A DNA stretch of 64,000 bases from Glycomyces tenuis DSM 44171 (GTDB taxonomy: Bacteria; Actinomycetota; Actinomycetes; Mycobacteriales; Micromonosporaceae): positions 124,001 to 188,000 of the forward strand of contig NZ_ATYW01000010.1 of the NCBI RefSeq assembly GCF_000427885.1, written 5' to 3'. Of the stretch, positions 55,594 to 64,000 are shown piece after piece. Positions within the stretch are counted from its first letter, which is position 1. The number at the start of each line of letters is the position of its first letter. A model generated the notes under the pieces. The model did no database searches. It had not been told where the DNA came from and saw only the letters and a program-made list of their open reading frames with translations. A program made the position numbers and the translations under genes.

Positions 55594-57477
55594 TCAATCG
55601 TCGTTGTCCTCGGGGTTGCGAAGATGTGTCCGCAAGGTCTCCGCGAGCTTCGGCCCGATGCCCGGAACCGCTTCGAGGTCTTCGAGTTCGGCCTCGCGGA
55701 TGCGTTTGACCGAGCCGAAGTGCTTGAGCAGGGCCTTGCGCTTGGACTCTCCCAGGCCCGGGACGCCGTCGAGCGCGGAGAGCCGCATCCGCTTGCGCCT
55801 GCGGTTGCGGTGCAGGGAGATCGCGAAGCGGTGGGCCTCGTCGCGGACGCGCTGCATGAGGTAGAGGGCCTCTGAGGTGCGCGAGAGGATCACCGGGTAC
55901 TGCTCGCCGGGCAGCCAGATCTCCTCGAGCCGCTTGGCGAGGCCGGCGAGGTTGATGGTGTCGACGCCCATCTCGGCGAAGACGGCTTCGGCGGCCGCGA
56001 CCTGCGGCTGCCCGCCGTCGACGACGAGGAGCTGAGGCGGGTAGTGGAAGCCCTTGCGGGGCTCGTCGCCCTCCTCCAGGGGCGAGCCGGTCGGCTGCTC
56101 TTCCAGTTTGGACAGGCGGCGGCGCAGGGTCTCCTGGAGCGAGGAGAGGTCGTCCTTCTTCTCGCCCTTGATGACGAAGCGGCGGTATTCGCTCTTGCGC
56201 GGCAGGCCGTCTTCGAAGACGACCATGGAGGCGACGACGTCCTCGCCTTGGGACTGGGAGACGTCGTAGCACTCGATGCGCAGCGGCGCCTCGGGCAGGT
56301 CGAGGGCGTCGGCGAGCTCTTCGAGGGCCTTGGAGCGGGCGGTGAGGTCGCCGGCGCGCTTGAGCTTGTGGCGCTGGAGGGACTCGGCGGCGTTCTTCTC
56401 GACGGTCTCGGCCAGGGCGCGTTTGTCGCCGCGCCGGGGCACGCGCAGGTCGACCTTGGCGCCGCGCTGCTCGCAGAGCCACTCGGTGAGGGCGGGGGCG
56501 TCGTCGGGCAGGTCGGGGACGAGGACCTCGCGGGGCACCACTTCACCCTGCTCGCCGTAGAACTGGGTGCAGAAGCGCTCGACGATACCGGCGAGGTCGA
56601 CCGGTTCGGGCTTCTCGATGACCCAGCCGCGCTGGCCGCGGATGCGGCCGCCGCGGACGTGGAAGACCTGGACGGCGGCCTGGAGTTCGTCGTCGGCGAC
56701 GGCCATGACGTCGCAGTCGACGTCCTCGGCGAGGACGACGACCTGCTGTTCGAGGACCTTGTCGAGGGCGGCCAGGTCGTCGCGGAGCCGGGCGGCCTTC
56801 TCGAAGTCGAGGGTCTCGGAGGCGGCCTGCATCTCGGCGATCAGCCGCCTGCGGACCGGGGCGGTGTCCCCGGCCATGAAGGAGCAGAAGCCGTCGACCA
56901 GTTCGCGGTAGTCCTCGGCGGAGACGCGTCCGACGCACGGCGCCGAGCACTTGCCGATGTCGGCCAGGAGGTTCGGGCGGCCCATGCGGTTGCAGCGCTT
57001 GAACTCCGTGTCCGAGCAGGTGCGGATGGGGAAGACCCGCGTGAGCAGGTCGAGGGTCTGGCGGATGGCCCAGGCGCTGCCGAAGGGCCCGAAGTAGCGG
57101 ACGCCTTTGCGGCGGGCGCCGCGCATGACCTGGGCGCGGGGGAACTCCTCGCCGACGGTGACGGCGAGCCAGGGGTAGGACTTGTCGTCCTTGAACATGA
57201 CGTTGAAGCGGGGGTCGTACTCCTTGATCCAGGTCCATTCGAGCTGGAGGGCCTCGACCTCGGTGCCGACGACGGTCCACTCGACGCTGCGGGCGGTGTT
57301 GACCATCCGGCGGGTGCGCTCATGGAGGCGGTTCTCGTCGGCGAAGTAGGAGTTCAGGCGGTTGCGGAGGTTCTTGGCCTTGCCGACGTAGATGACCCGC
57401 CGGTCGCGGTCCCGGAAGCGGTAGACACCGGGTTGGGTGGGAATCGTGCCCGGCGCGGGACGGTAATCAACGCTCAC
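55594..57477 (-). CDS. uvrC: UvrABC excision nuclease subunit C
   Basis: Makes both incisions in nucleotide-excision repair. The 627 residues show an N-terminal GIY-YIG nuclease ([27 protein letters not shown]). The Cys-rich [24 protein letters not shown] region, the UVR helix and the RNase H-like endonuclease ([21 protein letters not shown]) follow. Tandem helix-hairpin-helix motifs ([15 protein letters not shown] and [14 protein letters not shown]) end the protein. It is the most upstream gene of the uvrC-rapZ-yvcK-whiA string. Confidence 0.97.
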   Translation of the reverse strand: MSVDYRPAPGTIPTQPGVYRFRDRDRRVIYVGKAKNLRNRLNSYFADENRLHERTRRMVNTARSVEWTVVGTEVEALQLEWTWIKEYDPRFNVMFKDDKSYPWLAVTVGEEFPRAQVMRGARRKGVRYFGPFGSAWAIRQTLDLLTRVFPIRTCSDTEFKRCNRMGRPNLLADIGKCSAPCVGRVSAEDYRELVDGFCSFMAGDTAPVRRRLIAEMQAASETLDFEKAARLRDDLAALDKVLEQQVVVLAEDVDCDVMAVADDELQAAVQVFHVRGGRIRGQRGWVIEKPEPVDLAGIVERFCTQFYGEQGEVVPREVLVPDLPDDAPALTEWLCEQRGAKVDLRVPRRGDKRALAETVEKNAAESLQRHKLKRAGDLTARSKALEELADALDLPEAPLRIECYDVSQSQGEDVVASMVVFEDGLPRKSEYRRFVIKGEKKDDLSSLQETLRRRLSKLEEQPTGSPLEEGDEPRKGFHYPPQLLVVDGGQPQVAAAEAVFAEMGVDTINLAGLAKRLEEIWLPGEQYPVILSRTSEALYLMQRVRDEAHRFAISLHRNRRRKRMRLSALDGVPGLGESKRKALLKHFGSVKRIREAELEDLEAVPGIGPKLAETLRTHLRNPEDNDD

Positions 57478-57621
57478 GCGACCAGATTACTTCCCGCGCC
57501 GGACATTTCCGCTCGGCTGTCGGCGCGCACCCGGGCCCTCAGATCGTCGGCACCTGCGCGAACCCGAAGGGCGGCTCACCCCGAGCGAGAACCACTCGGG
57601 CGACGCCGAGCGGCGCGCTCG

Positions 57622-58554
57622 TCATGACATCCCCGCGATGGTGAGCAGCTCGTTCATGAGCTCGTCGACATCGTGTCGTTCGAGTCCTTTGGCGGTGAAC
57701 CAGGAACCGAGGTTCTCGATGTCGCGGATCAGGAATTGGCCGCCTTTCGGATTCGCGTAGATGTCGACGATCTGCGGCAGGTCGAGCACCACCAGGCGGC
57801 CCTCGTGCACGACGGTGTTGTACGGCGAGAGGTCGCCGTGGGCGAAGCCCTGCTCGGTCATGAGCCTGAGGTTCTCACAGGCCTGCTCCCACAGGCTCTC
57901 GAGCTCGACCTCGTCGGGTTTGGTCTCGGCCAGGCGCGGCGCGGCGGTGCGCCCGGTCCCGATGAACTCCATGATCACCTCGGTGCCGAGGATCTGCACC
58001 GGATACGGCACGGCCACGCCGACGGCGTACAGCCGCTTGAGCGCGTCGAACTCGGCGGCGGCCCAGCGGCCCGCCGCCTGCTCGAGGCCGAACCTGGTGC
58101 GCTTCTCCATGGCGCGGCGGTCTCGCGAGCGCCTCGCCGTGCGCCCGGCGGTGTAGTCTCCGGCCCGGTTGAACTGGGTGTGCTCGGCCGAGCGGTAGCG
58201 CTTGGAGGCCATGAGCACCGCCCGATCGGTGTCCGGTACGGCGCGTTCGATGAGGAAGACGTCGGCCTCTTTGCCGGTCTTCAGGACGCCGAGCTCGTAG
58301 TCGACGGCGCCGAGGTCGGTGACGATCCACTCCGGCCACGGCTTCGGGCCGCGCTGGAGCGGCTCCGAGTCGTCCCAGATGGACCAGCGGTCGCCGACGG
58401 GCGGGCCGTCGTCGATCGGGCCCTCGTCGAAGTCCTCGGAGCGCATGGCCTCGAATCGGGCCTGCTCCTCGGGTGAGAAGATCTCGTCCTCGTCGAGCCG
58501 TTTGCGGCGACGGGTGGACTCGAAGGTAGAAGTGTTGTCGGACTTGCGTACCAC
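57622..58554 (-). CDS. RIO1-family atypical protein kinase
   Basis: A 310-residue cytosolic kinase-fold protein. The ATP site LKTGKEADVFL, catalytic loop QGFAHGDLSPYNTVV and metal motif VVLDLPQIVDIYANP are those of RIO1-type kinases, which in eukaryotes and archaea mature the small ribosomal subunit. The first 60 residues are acidic and disordered. The GTG at 58554 (VVRKSDNTSTF) has AGGAG nine bases upstream and is preferred to an ATG 33 codons earlier. The bacterial function is unclear. Confidence 0.88.
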   Translation of the reverse strand: MVRKSDNTSTFESTRRRKRLDEDEIFSPEEQARFEAMRSEDFDEGPIDDGPPVGDRWSIWDDSEPLQRGPKPWPEWIVTDLGAVDYELGVLKTGKEADVFLIERAVPDTDRAVLMASKRYRSAEHTQFNRAGDYTAGRTARRSRDRRAMEKRTRFGLEQAAGRWAAAEFDALKRLYAVGVAVPYPVQILGTEVIMEFIGTGRTAAPRLAETKPDEVELESLWEQACENLRLMTEQGFAHGDLSPYNTVVHEGRLVVLDLPQIVDIYANPKGGQFLIRDIENLGSWFTAKGLERHDVDELMNELLTIAGMS

Positions 58555-58788
58555 TGCGGGTTGCTCCTGTGCGGGAATTCCGGCGGCACGCGGCAACAGG
58601 TCAGAGCGAGCCGACGGGAGGTGAACTGGTGATCGAGGCAAGGCGAAGGACAACGACAGCCATCAGTACACACCTCCAAACGCTCTAGGGCCCTGGGCTT
58701 TCGGATGCGCCCGGGCGACGGGAGCGACTTTAACGGATCGCGCGCGCCCGCGCAAGCCGTTATGAGGGCGCTCCCACCACCAACCGAG

Positions 58789-59199
58789 TCAGGCGGAGCA
58801 GTCGACGTGCACGCACGCGATCTGCGCTCGGGTCGCCGTGTCGGCCAGGCCCTTGTCACCGGTCAGCAGTAGCGCATCGAGCTCCTTGGCCAAGGCCGCA
58901 TAGCAGGCGTCATAGGCCGAGAGGTTGTGGAACCAACGCACCGTCTCCAGCAGCATCCTGGTGTTCCCCAACGGAACCCGTTGCACCGGCATGGCCGCGA
59001 GCCGCGCCGCGGCCACCCGCATGTCGGCCATGGTCAGGTGTCGTCCCAGCATGCGTCCGCGGAGTGCGGAAAGCACTTCGACGTCGAGGTGGGCCGGTGC
59101 CGTGAGTTCCGGATCGCGCCGGAGGTGCTCGGCGATCGACGCTTTCGAGGGATGGCTGGTGAGGAGAGCAGTGATGACAGAGGCGTCGACGATCAGCAC
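58789..59199 (-). CDS. vapC: VapC-type PIN-domain ribonuclease toxin
   Basis: A 136-residue PIN toxin that cleaves RNA when its antitoxin is lost. The acidic active site is complete: D5 (LIVDASVITALL), E41 (LDVEVLSALR), D97 (LSAYDACYAAL) and D115 (LLTGDKGLAD). The GTG start lies inside the end of the antitoxin gene (7-bp overlap), the normal toxin-antitoxin arrangement. The longer upstream frame is the antitoxin read in another frame. Confidence 0.9.
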   Translation of the reverse strand: MLIVDASVITALLTSHPSKASIAEHLRRDPELTAPAHLDVEVLSALRGRMLGRHLTMADMRVAAARLAAMPVQRVPLGNTRMLLETVRWFHNLSAYDACYAALAKELDALLLTGDKGLADTATRAQIACVHVDCSA

Positions 59200-59456
59200 T
59201 TGGCATCTCCCAGCGACCGCCGGATCTCGGATTCGCGCTCGGCGCGCGCGTCGGTGACGGCCTCGGCGGCATCGAACGGCTCGCCGATGGGGTCGGCCAG
59301 GATCTCGTCGAGCCACGCGTTGACGCTGGGTCGAGCGACATCGCGCTGGATGAGATTTCGCACATAGGTGGACAAGTCCACGCCAAGCTCCGCGGCTCGG
59401 CGCTTAGCCGATTCACGAAGTCTTTCATCGACGTTCCGTACCTGAATGAACACCAT
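59193..59456 (-). CDS. vapB: VapB-type antitoxin (FitA/RHH-like)
   Basis: An 87-residue antitoxin. The N-terminal ribbon-helix-helix (MVFIQVRNVDERLRESAKRRAAELGVDLSTYVRNL) binds the operator and the C-terminal acidic tail wraps the toxin. The ATG at 59456 is seven bases after a TATGCT -10 element and lacks a Shine-Dalgarno sequence, so the message is probably leaderless. An upstream in-frame ATG would lie inside the operator. Confidence 0.85.
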   Translation of the reverse strand: MVFIQVRNVDERLRESAKRRAAELGVDLSTYVRNLIQRDVARPSVNAWLDEILADPIGEPFDAAEAVTDARAERESEIRRSLGDAKC

Positions 59457-59462
59457 GCCACG

Positions 59463-59486
59463 AGCATAGCATGCGATGCGCATGCT
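59463..59486 (-). promoter_or_regulatory. vapBC promoter and palindromic operator
   Basis: AGCATGCG-ATG-CGCATGCT (59468-59486) is a perfect 8-bp inverted repeat with a three-base centre. It begins at the upstream edge of the TATGCT -10 element (59463-59468 on the minus strand). Binding of the VapBC complex here would block transcription, giving the usual autorepression. Confidence 0.7.
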
Positions 59487-59495
59487 CGGTGCGTT

Positions 59496-60281
59496 CTAGT
59501 GGCCGGACGAGTCGTAGGCGCGCAGCCCCGCACGGAAGACCCAGACCGCGAGCGCCACGGCCGCCACCGCCGCCACCGGCGGGCCGAGCAGCCACCAGGC
59601 GGAGATCCGGCCAGTGAGGATCTGCACCGGGATGAAGCTGGCGAAGGCGAACGGCAGCCCGAAGGTCAGCAGCAGGCGCACGGCGATCGGGAACATCGAC
59701 AGCGGAAAGCGCATCACCTCGCCCTGCATGTCCACCAGCATGAACGCCACCACCGGCGAGTGGCCCTTGACCCAGAAGTTCGCCGCGTTCGCCGCGGTCA
59801 GCAGCGCGATCTCGATGACCACGGCGACCACGAGCAGCCCGGCCGCGACCGGGATCATCGCGAGGCCCACTCCGGCGCCGACCCAGCCGTAGACGAGCAT
59901 CGCCAGCCCGAGCGTGACCTCGCCGAAGGCCTGCATGCCGACGTGGCTGGCCCCCAGTTGGGAGGCGACCGGGGCCGGCCTGGTGACCAGGTAGTCCATG
60001 CCGCCGTTGATGACCTGCTTGCCGAGGCTCCACATGCCGTCCCAGAAGATCGCGTTCATCGCGGCCGCGATCGACAGGAAGCCGGCCAGGACCAGCATCT
60101 CGTGGTAGCCCCAGCCGCCGACCGCGTTGACGTTCGCGAACAGGATCGCCAGGAAGCCGAACTGGATGAACTGCCAGACGGTGCCGGTGCTCGCCATGAC
60201 CCAGAAGTCGGCCGGGTACTCCAGCATCGAGCGGAAGTGGGCGCCGAGGGAGCGCCGGTAAACGTCGAAGGCGTGCCGCAT
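59496..60281 (-). CDS. ABC-2 type permease, type B, second copy
   Basis: A 261-residue six-helix membrane protein of the ABC2_membrane_6 (DUF990) family. The N-terminal AFDVYRRSLGAHFRSMLEYPADFWVMAS block is shared with the gene at 61107. The ATG at 60281 follows GGAGG. It is the last gene of a five-gene exporter operon, 2 bp after its type A partner. Relatives are annotated as daunorubicin-like or viologen exporters; the substrate here is unknown. Confidence 0.88.
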   Translation of the reverse strand: MRHAFDVYRRSLGAHFRSMLEYPADFWVMASTGTVWQFIQFGFLAILFANVNAVGGWGYHEMLVLAGFLSIAAAMNAIFWDGMWSLGKQVINGGMDYLVTRPAPVASQLGASHVGMQAFGEVTLGLAMLVYGWVGAGVGLAMIPVAAGLLVVAVVIEIALLTAANAANFWVKGHSPVVAFMLVDMQGEVMRFPLSMFPIAVRLLLTFGLPFAFASFIPVQILTGRISAWWLLGPPVAAVAAVALAVWVFRAGLRAYDSSGH

Positions 60282-60283
60282 GC

Positions 60284-61105
60284 TCAACCTCCATGGATCG
60301 TGACCTTCTGGATCGCGCGGCGCCAGATCAGGCGCGCGCCGAACCACATGACGACGACCCAGGCCGCCTCGGCGGCGATGAGGCCGAGCGCTTCGAGGGC
60401 GTCGACGCGGCCGAGGTAGATCGAGGCGGGCGTCGTGGTGAAGTGCGGGAACGGCAGGCACCAGGACAGGGCCTGGAGCCAGCCCGGCATGAGCGACAAA
60501 GGCACCATCATGCCCGAGAAGAACGAGACGAACCCGTCCTTGGCCCACTGGATGCCGAGGTAGCGGCGGGTCCAGAAGCACAGCAGGATCGACAGGTAGC
60601 CGATCCCGAACGCCATCGGGAAGATGAGCAGCACGCTGACGGCGGTCAGGACGGCGGCGAGCGGCGTCGCGGGGTCTTGGGGGTCGAACAGAAGCCAGGC
60701 CGCCACGGCGCCGAGGACCGCCGTCGGCACCACCGACACCGCGCCGCCGATGTACTCCGCGGCGCGGGCGCGCTGGAAGTCGACCGGTTTGGTCATGTCG
60801 ATCGACACGAGGCCGTCGAGGATGCGGCCCGCCATCTGCCAGTCGGCGCTGCCCCAGGCGATCGTGGAGGTGACGAAGCCGATGACGAGGTAGGCGCGCA
60901 TGGCGTCCCAGTCGTAGCCGCCCACGGAGCCGGCGCCGATGATGTTCTGCCACACCACGATGCCGACCAGCAGCTGCCAGCCGCCGAGGGTGATGGAGAA
61001 CAGCCAGGTGGTCTTGTAGGCGAGTCGGCGTTTGAGCGAGATGAGCGCGAGCGCGCGGTCGGCCGCGAAACGGTGTCCCTTTGGGATGGTGAGCGCGTCG
61101 GCCAC
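60284..61105 (-). CDS. ABC-2 type permease, type A, second copy
   Basis: A 273-residue membrane protein with six predicted helices. It is marked by the family blocks ALISLKRRLAYKTTWLF, DWDAMRAYLVIGF, TKPVDFQRARAAEYIGG and LPFPHFTTTPASIYLGR. All of these are nearly identical in the gene at 61918. It presumably dimerises with a type B permease. It lies one base after the first type B copy. Confidence 0.88.
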   Translation of the reverse strand: MADALTIPKGHRFAADRALALISLKRRLAYKTTWLFSITLGGWQLLVGIVVWQNIIGAGSVGGYDWDAMRAYLVIGFVTSTIAWGSADWQMAGRILDGLVSIDMTKPVDFQRARAAEYIGGAVSVVPTAVLGAVAAWLLFDPQDPATPLAAVLTAVSVLLIFPMAFGIGYLSILLCFWTRRYLGIQWAKDGFVSFFSGMMVPLSLMPGWLQALSWCLPFPHFTTTPASIYLGRVDALEALGLIAAEAAWVVVMWFGARLIWRRAIQKVTIHGG

Positions 61106-61106
61106 G

Positions 61107-61925
61107 TCAGTGCCCCGCCGAGTCGTAGGAGCGCAGGCCCGCGCGGACGACGAGGATCGCCGCGGCGGCGGTGGCCGCGGCGGCGATCGGCGGGCCGAAC
61201 GCCCACCAGTCCGAGGCGCGGCCGGTGAGGACCTCGACCGGGACGAAGCTGACGAACGCGAGCGGGATGACGAACATCGCCACCAGGCGGACTGCCGCCG
61301 GGTAGATCCCGAGCGGGAAGCGCAGCACGTCCTGCTGGAGGTCGTTCACGAGGAACGCGAAGACGGACATGGTGCCCTTGACCCAGAAGTTCACCGCGCA
61401 CAGGGCGGTGAGCACCGCCGTCTCGATGACGACGGCGCAGGCGAGCATGAGCAGCGCGAGCGGGATCAGCGTCGGGCTCAGGCCGGCGCCGACCCAGCCG
61501 TAGACGAGCATGACGGTCCCGAGGCTCAGCTCGCCGAAGGCCTGCATGCCGACGTGGAGCGAGGCGACCTGGACGATCACCGGCGCGGGCCGGGTGATGC
61601 GGTAGTCGATGTCGCCCTTGATGACCATGGAGCCGATGCTCCAGACCCCGTCCCAGAAGACCGCCGTGGTGGCGCCTCCCAGGGTCAGGAAGCCGACCAG
61701 GACGAGCATCTCGTGGTAGCCCCAGCCGGCGATGGCCGAGACGTTGGCGAACAGGATCGCCAGGAACGCGAACTGGAGGGTCTGCCACAGCGCCCCGGCG
61801 GAGGCCATGACCCAGAAGTCCGCCGGGTATTCCACGATGGAGCGGAAGTGGGCGGCCAGGGAGCGTCGGTAGACGGCGAAGGCGTGCCGGGCGCCGCCGG
61901 TCCGCGTCGCGATGAGCTCAGCCAC
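61107..61925 (-). CDS. ABC-2 type permease, type B, first copy
   Basis: A 272-residue paralogue of the gene at 59496. The blocks AFAVYRRSLAAHFRSIVEYPADFWVMAS, AGWGYHEMLVLVGFL and YGWVGAGLSPTLIP correspond one-to-one, ending LRSYDSAGH versus LRAYDSSGH. The GTG start overlaps the upstream type A gene by eight bases. A ten-residue N-terminal extension (ELIATRTGG) distinguishes it. Confidence 0.88.
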   Translation of the reverse strand: MAELIATRTGGARHAFAVYRRSLAAHFRSIVEYPADFWVMASAGALWQTLQFAFLAILFANVSAIAGWGYHEMLVLVGFLTLGGATTAVFWDGVWSIGSMVIKGDIDYRITRPAPVIVQVASLHVGMQAFGELSLGTVMLVYGWVGAGLSPTLIPLALLMLACAVVIETAVLTALCAVNFWVKGTMSVFAFLVNDLQQDVLRFPLGIYPAAVRLVAMFVIPLAFVSFVPVEVLTGRASDWWAFGPPIAAAATAAAAILVVRAGLRSYDSAGH

Positions 61926-62715
61926 CGTGCACCGTCACCTTCTTGACCGCGTGTTTGAAGACCAGTCTGCCGCCGAACCACAGCACGACCGTCCAGGCGA
62001 GCTCGGCGGCGAGGAGGCCGAGCGCGCCGGCCGTGTCGACTCTGCCGAGGTAGATGTGCGAGGGGGTGGTCGTGAAGTGCGGGAACGGCAGCGCCCAGGA
62101 CAGCGCCTGGAGCGGCGCGGGCATGAGCGCCAGCGGCACGAGCATGCCCGAGAAGAAGCCGAGCAGCGCCTCGCGCGCCCACATGATGCCCAGGTAGCGC
62201 CTGGTCCAGAAGCACACGAGCACCGACAGGTAGGTGATCCCGAAGGCCAGCGGGAAGACGAACAGGACGCTTACGGCCGTCAGCAGCCCGGCCAGCGGCG
62301 ACACCGGCCCCGGCGGCGAGAACAGCAGCCACGCTCCCACGACGCCGAGGACGGCGGTCGGGACGGTGGAGAGCATCGAGCCGATGAACTCGGCGGCGCG
62401 GGCGCGCTGGAAGTCGACCGGTTTGGTCAGGTCGACGGCGATGAGCCCGTCGAGGATCCGGTCGGCGATCTCCCAGTCGGAGCCGCTGAAGGCGAGCGTG
62501 GCGGTGAAGAAGCTGATGATCAGGTACGCCCGCATGGCGTCCCAGTCGTAGCCGCCGAGCGTGCCCTCGCCGATGAGGTTGTGCCACAGCGCCAGGTTGG
62601 CGAGCATGGACCCGCCGCCGAGGACGATCGCGAACACCCAGTTGGCCTTGTACGCCAGCCGCCGTTTGAGGGAGACGACCGCCAGGGCGCGGTCGACGGC
62701 CCACGTATGCGTCAT
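61918..62715 (-). CDS. ABC-2 type permease, type A, first copy
   Basis: A 265-residue six-helix permease starting MTHTWAVDRALAVVSLKRRLAYKANWVF. The ATG at 62715 has GGAG eight bases upstream, better than an in-frame start ten codons earlier. It is the first permease after the ATPase gene (66-bp gap) and the paralogue of the gene at 60284. Confidence 0.88.
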   Translation of the reverse strand: MTHTWAVDRALAVVSLKRRLAYKANWVFAIVLGGGSMLANLALWHNLIGEGTLGGYDWDAMRAYLIISFFTATLAFSGSDWEIADRILDGLIAVDLTKPVDFQRARAAEFIGSMLSTVPTAVLGVVGAWLLFSPPGPVSPLAGLLTAVSVLFVFPLAFGITYLSVLVCFWTRRYLGIMWAREALLGFFSGMLVPLALMPAPLQALSWALPFPHFTTTPSHIYLGRVDTAGALGLLAAELAWTVVLWFGGRLVFKHAVKKVTVHGG

Positions 62716-62781
62716 GCGTTTACTCCGGTTCGGTGAAGTGAGCACAGCGAGCGGTTGGGCGGGGCGACGGGTGCGGGCGGC

Positions 62782-63780
62782 TCACTTGGTCAGCTCCCCC
62801 GCGTACAGCCTGCGGATGACGTCCTCGATGCTCGGCTCGGAGAGTGAGAGGTCCCGGGGGCGCAGGTGCGCGGTGACGTCGCCGAGGACTTCGGCGGTGG
62901 TGAACCGCGCCGACTCGTAGGTGACGACGACTTCGCTGGCCGCCTCCCCGGCGCTCCACTCGTAGTGGGGGAACTTCTCGGCGAGCGAGCCGACGTCGGC
63001 CGGGCCGTCGAGGACGAGGTCGACGGCCTTGGTGGTGATGTAGTGGGCCTTGAGCTGCTCGATGGGACCGTCGTAGGCGATCCTGCCCTCGTCGATGACG
63101 ACGATGCGCTCGCAGACCTCTTCGATGTCGGCCAGGTCGTGGCTGGTGAGCAGCAGGGTGGTGCCGTCGTCGACGAGCTGGCGCAGGAAGGCGCGGAGCC
63201 GGTCCTTGACGGAGATGTCGAGGCCGATGGTGGGCTCGTCGAGGTAGACCATCTTCGGGTCGTGGATGAGCGCGCACGCCAGGTCGGCGCGCATGCGCTG
63301 GCCGAGTGAGAGGGTGCGGGCGAGCGCGGGCATGAACTCGCCGAGGCCGAGCAGCTCGTCGAACTTCTCGATCCGGGCCTTGTAGTCGGCCTCGGGGACG
63401 CCGTACATGTGCTTGAGGAGCTTGAGGCTCTCCTCGACCGGCAGGTCCCACCACAGCTGCGTGCGCTGCCCGAACAGGACGCCGATGTCGTGGGCGTTGG
63501 CGATGCGCTCGGTGTGCGGGTCGCGGCCCATCACCCGGACGGTGCCCTCGGTGGGTTTGAGGATCCCGGTCAGCAGCTTGACCGTGGTCGACTTCCCCGC
63601 CCCGTTGGGGCCGACGTAGGCCACCGATTCGCCGGGCTCGATCTCGAGATCGATGGCGTCGACGGCGGTGAAGTTCTTGTACTTGCGCTGCACGAGGTGT
63701 TTGAGGGCGCCTTTGAACCCCGAGGCCTTGTCGGCTCGGCGGAAGCGCTTGCTGAGGGATCGGGCCTCGAGAATCGGCAT
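62782..63780 (-). CDS. ABC exporter ATPase
   Basis: A 332-residue nucleotide-binding subunit serving the four permeases downstream. Walker A is GPNGAGKST, the Q-loop GVLFGQRTQLWWDLP is of the type found with DUF990 permeases, the signature is LSLGQRMRADLA and Walker B is KMVYLDEPTIGLD with the H-loop LLLTSHD. A C-terminal extension of about 90 residues is likely regulatory. It is the first gene of the operon. Confidence 0.92.
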   Translation of the reverse strand: MPILEARSLSKRFRRADKASGFKGALKHLVQRKYKNFTAVDAIDLEIEPGESVAYVGPNGAGKSTTVKLLTGILKPTEGTVRVMGRDPHTERIANAHDIGVLFGQRTQLWWDLPVEESLKLLKHMYGVPEADYKARIEKFDELLGLGEFMPALARTLSLGQRMRADLACALIHDPKMVYLDEPTIGLDISVKDRLRAFLRQLVDDGTTLLLTSHDLADIEEVCERIVVIDEGRIAYDGPIEQLKAHYITTKAVDLVLDGPADVGSLAEKFPHYEWSAGEAASEVVVTYESARFTTAEVLGDVTAHLRPRDLSLSEPSIEDVIRRLYAGELTK

Positions 63781-63856
63781 CCCCAGACGATAAGCGCACG
63801 CTCCGACATGGAGCCACTGGTTTTCTCAGCCACGGGGACGCCGCGGACCGGCCCGC

Positions 63857-64000
63857 TCAAGAGGGGGCGCGAGCCTCCTCGCGTTCGTCGTCGCGGCGTC
63901 GGCCGGGCATTCCGAAGCTGCGCCTGCGCAGCCGGTTCCAGCCGCGCCTGGCCAGCGCGGGCGGGTCGATCCGCTCGAGCGGCAGGAAGCAGGCCATGGC
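63857..64000 (-). CDS. C-terminal end of an unidentified gene, cut by the window edge
   Basis: On the minus strand an open frame enters at the window edge and ends at TGA (63857-63859). The 47 visible codons include ACFLPLERIDPPALARRGW, then Arg-rich NRLRRRSFGMPGRRRDDEREE. It could also be a complete short gene starting at the ATG at 63997. No family is recognisable. It ends 76 bp before the ABC ATPase start and might be cotranscribed with it. Confidence 0.45.
   Translation of the reverse strand, partial: AMACFLPLERIDPPALARRGWNRLRRRSFGMPGRRRDDEREEARAPS

Overview
The window is high-GC actinobacterial DNA. Marker genes unique to or typical of Actinobacteria support this: rbpA, whiA, opcA, an acVLRF1-type peptidyl-tRNA hydrolase, a SufR-headed suf operon and many GTG or probably leaderless starts. 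The backbone order (suf operon, sufR, ctaA, ctaB, tkt-tal-pgi-zwf-opcA-pgl, rbpA, secG, tpiA-pgk-gap, whiA-yvcK-rapZ-uvrC) is the classic actinobacterial core synteny, known for example from Streptomyces. A Glycomyces-like or other morphologically complex actinomycete is a reasonable guess, but the genus cannot be fixed from the sequence alone.

Left part (1-10 kb). A PASTA-domain Ser/Thr kinase and an acVLRF1 ribosome-rescue hydrolase lie downstream of a minus-strand Fe-S assembly operon, sufR-sufB-sufD-Rieske-sufC-sufS-sufU-sufT. Haem A synthase ctaA is divergent from sufR.

Accessory island (10-35 kb). Between ctaA and ctaB, normally close neighbours, sit about 25 kb of unrelated genes. They are a pectate-lyase remnant, a secreted GH51 arabinofuranosidase, an ADP-ribosylglycohydrolase, a malic enzyme, and a four-gene minus-strand operon MoxR ATPase - DUF5682 - VWA - SWIM zinc finger. 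A DUF574 methyltransferase, three tandem giant DUF4132 (MolR/YehI-like) genes, a DnaQ-like exonuclease and a solo TnpB element follow. The MoxR/DUF5682/VWA/SWIM set plus DUF4132 matches in content the uncharacterised E. coli yehI-yehL-yehM-yehP-yehQ neighbourhood. I regard it as the most interesting system here: an ATP-dependent MoxR-VWA machine with a predicted TraB/TIKI/EreA-like enzyme and multiplied giant helical partners. A decayed fourth DUF4132 copy lies 9 kb away, at 14.1 kb, showing that the family expands and decays locally.

Central metabolism (35-53 kb). ctaB has its stop codon at the right end of the TnpB element. A plus-strand pentose-phosphate operon (tkt, tal, pgi, zwf, opcA, pgl) ends in a strong hairpin. 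RbpA, a giant TPR protein with its own candidate operator, secG and the glycolytic operon gap-pgk-tpiA follow on the minus strand.

Right part (52.5-64 kb). whiA, yvcK, rapZ and uvrC are followed by a RIO-type kinase, a VapBC toxin-antitoxin pair with a near-perfect palindromic operator, and a five-gene ABC exporter operon. That operon has one ATPase and two tandem copies of a two-permease unit. A truncated gene runs off the right edge. I saw no tRNA, rRNA, CRISPR array or integrase.
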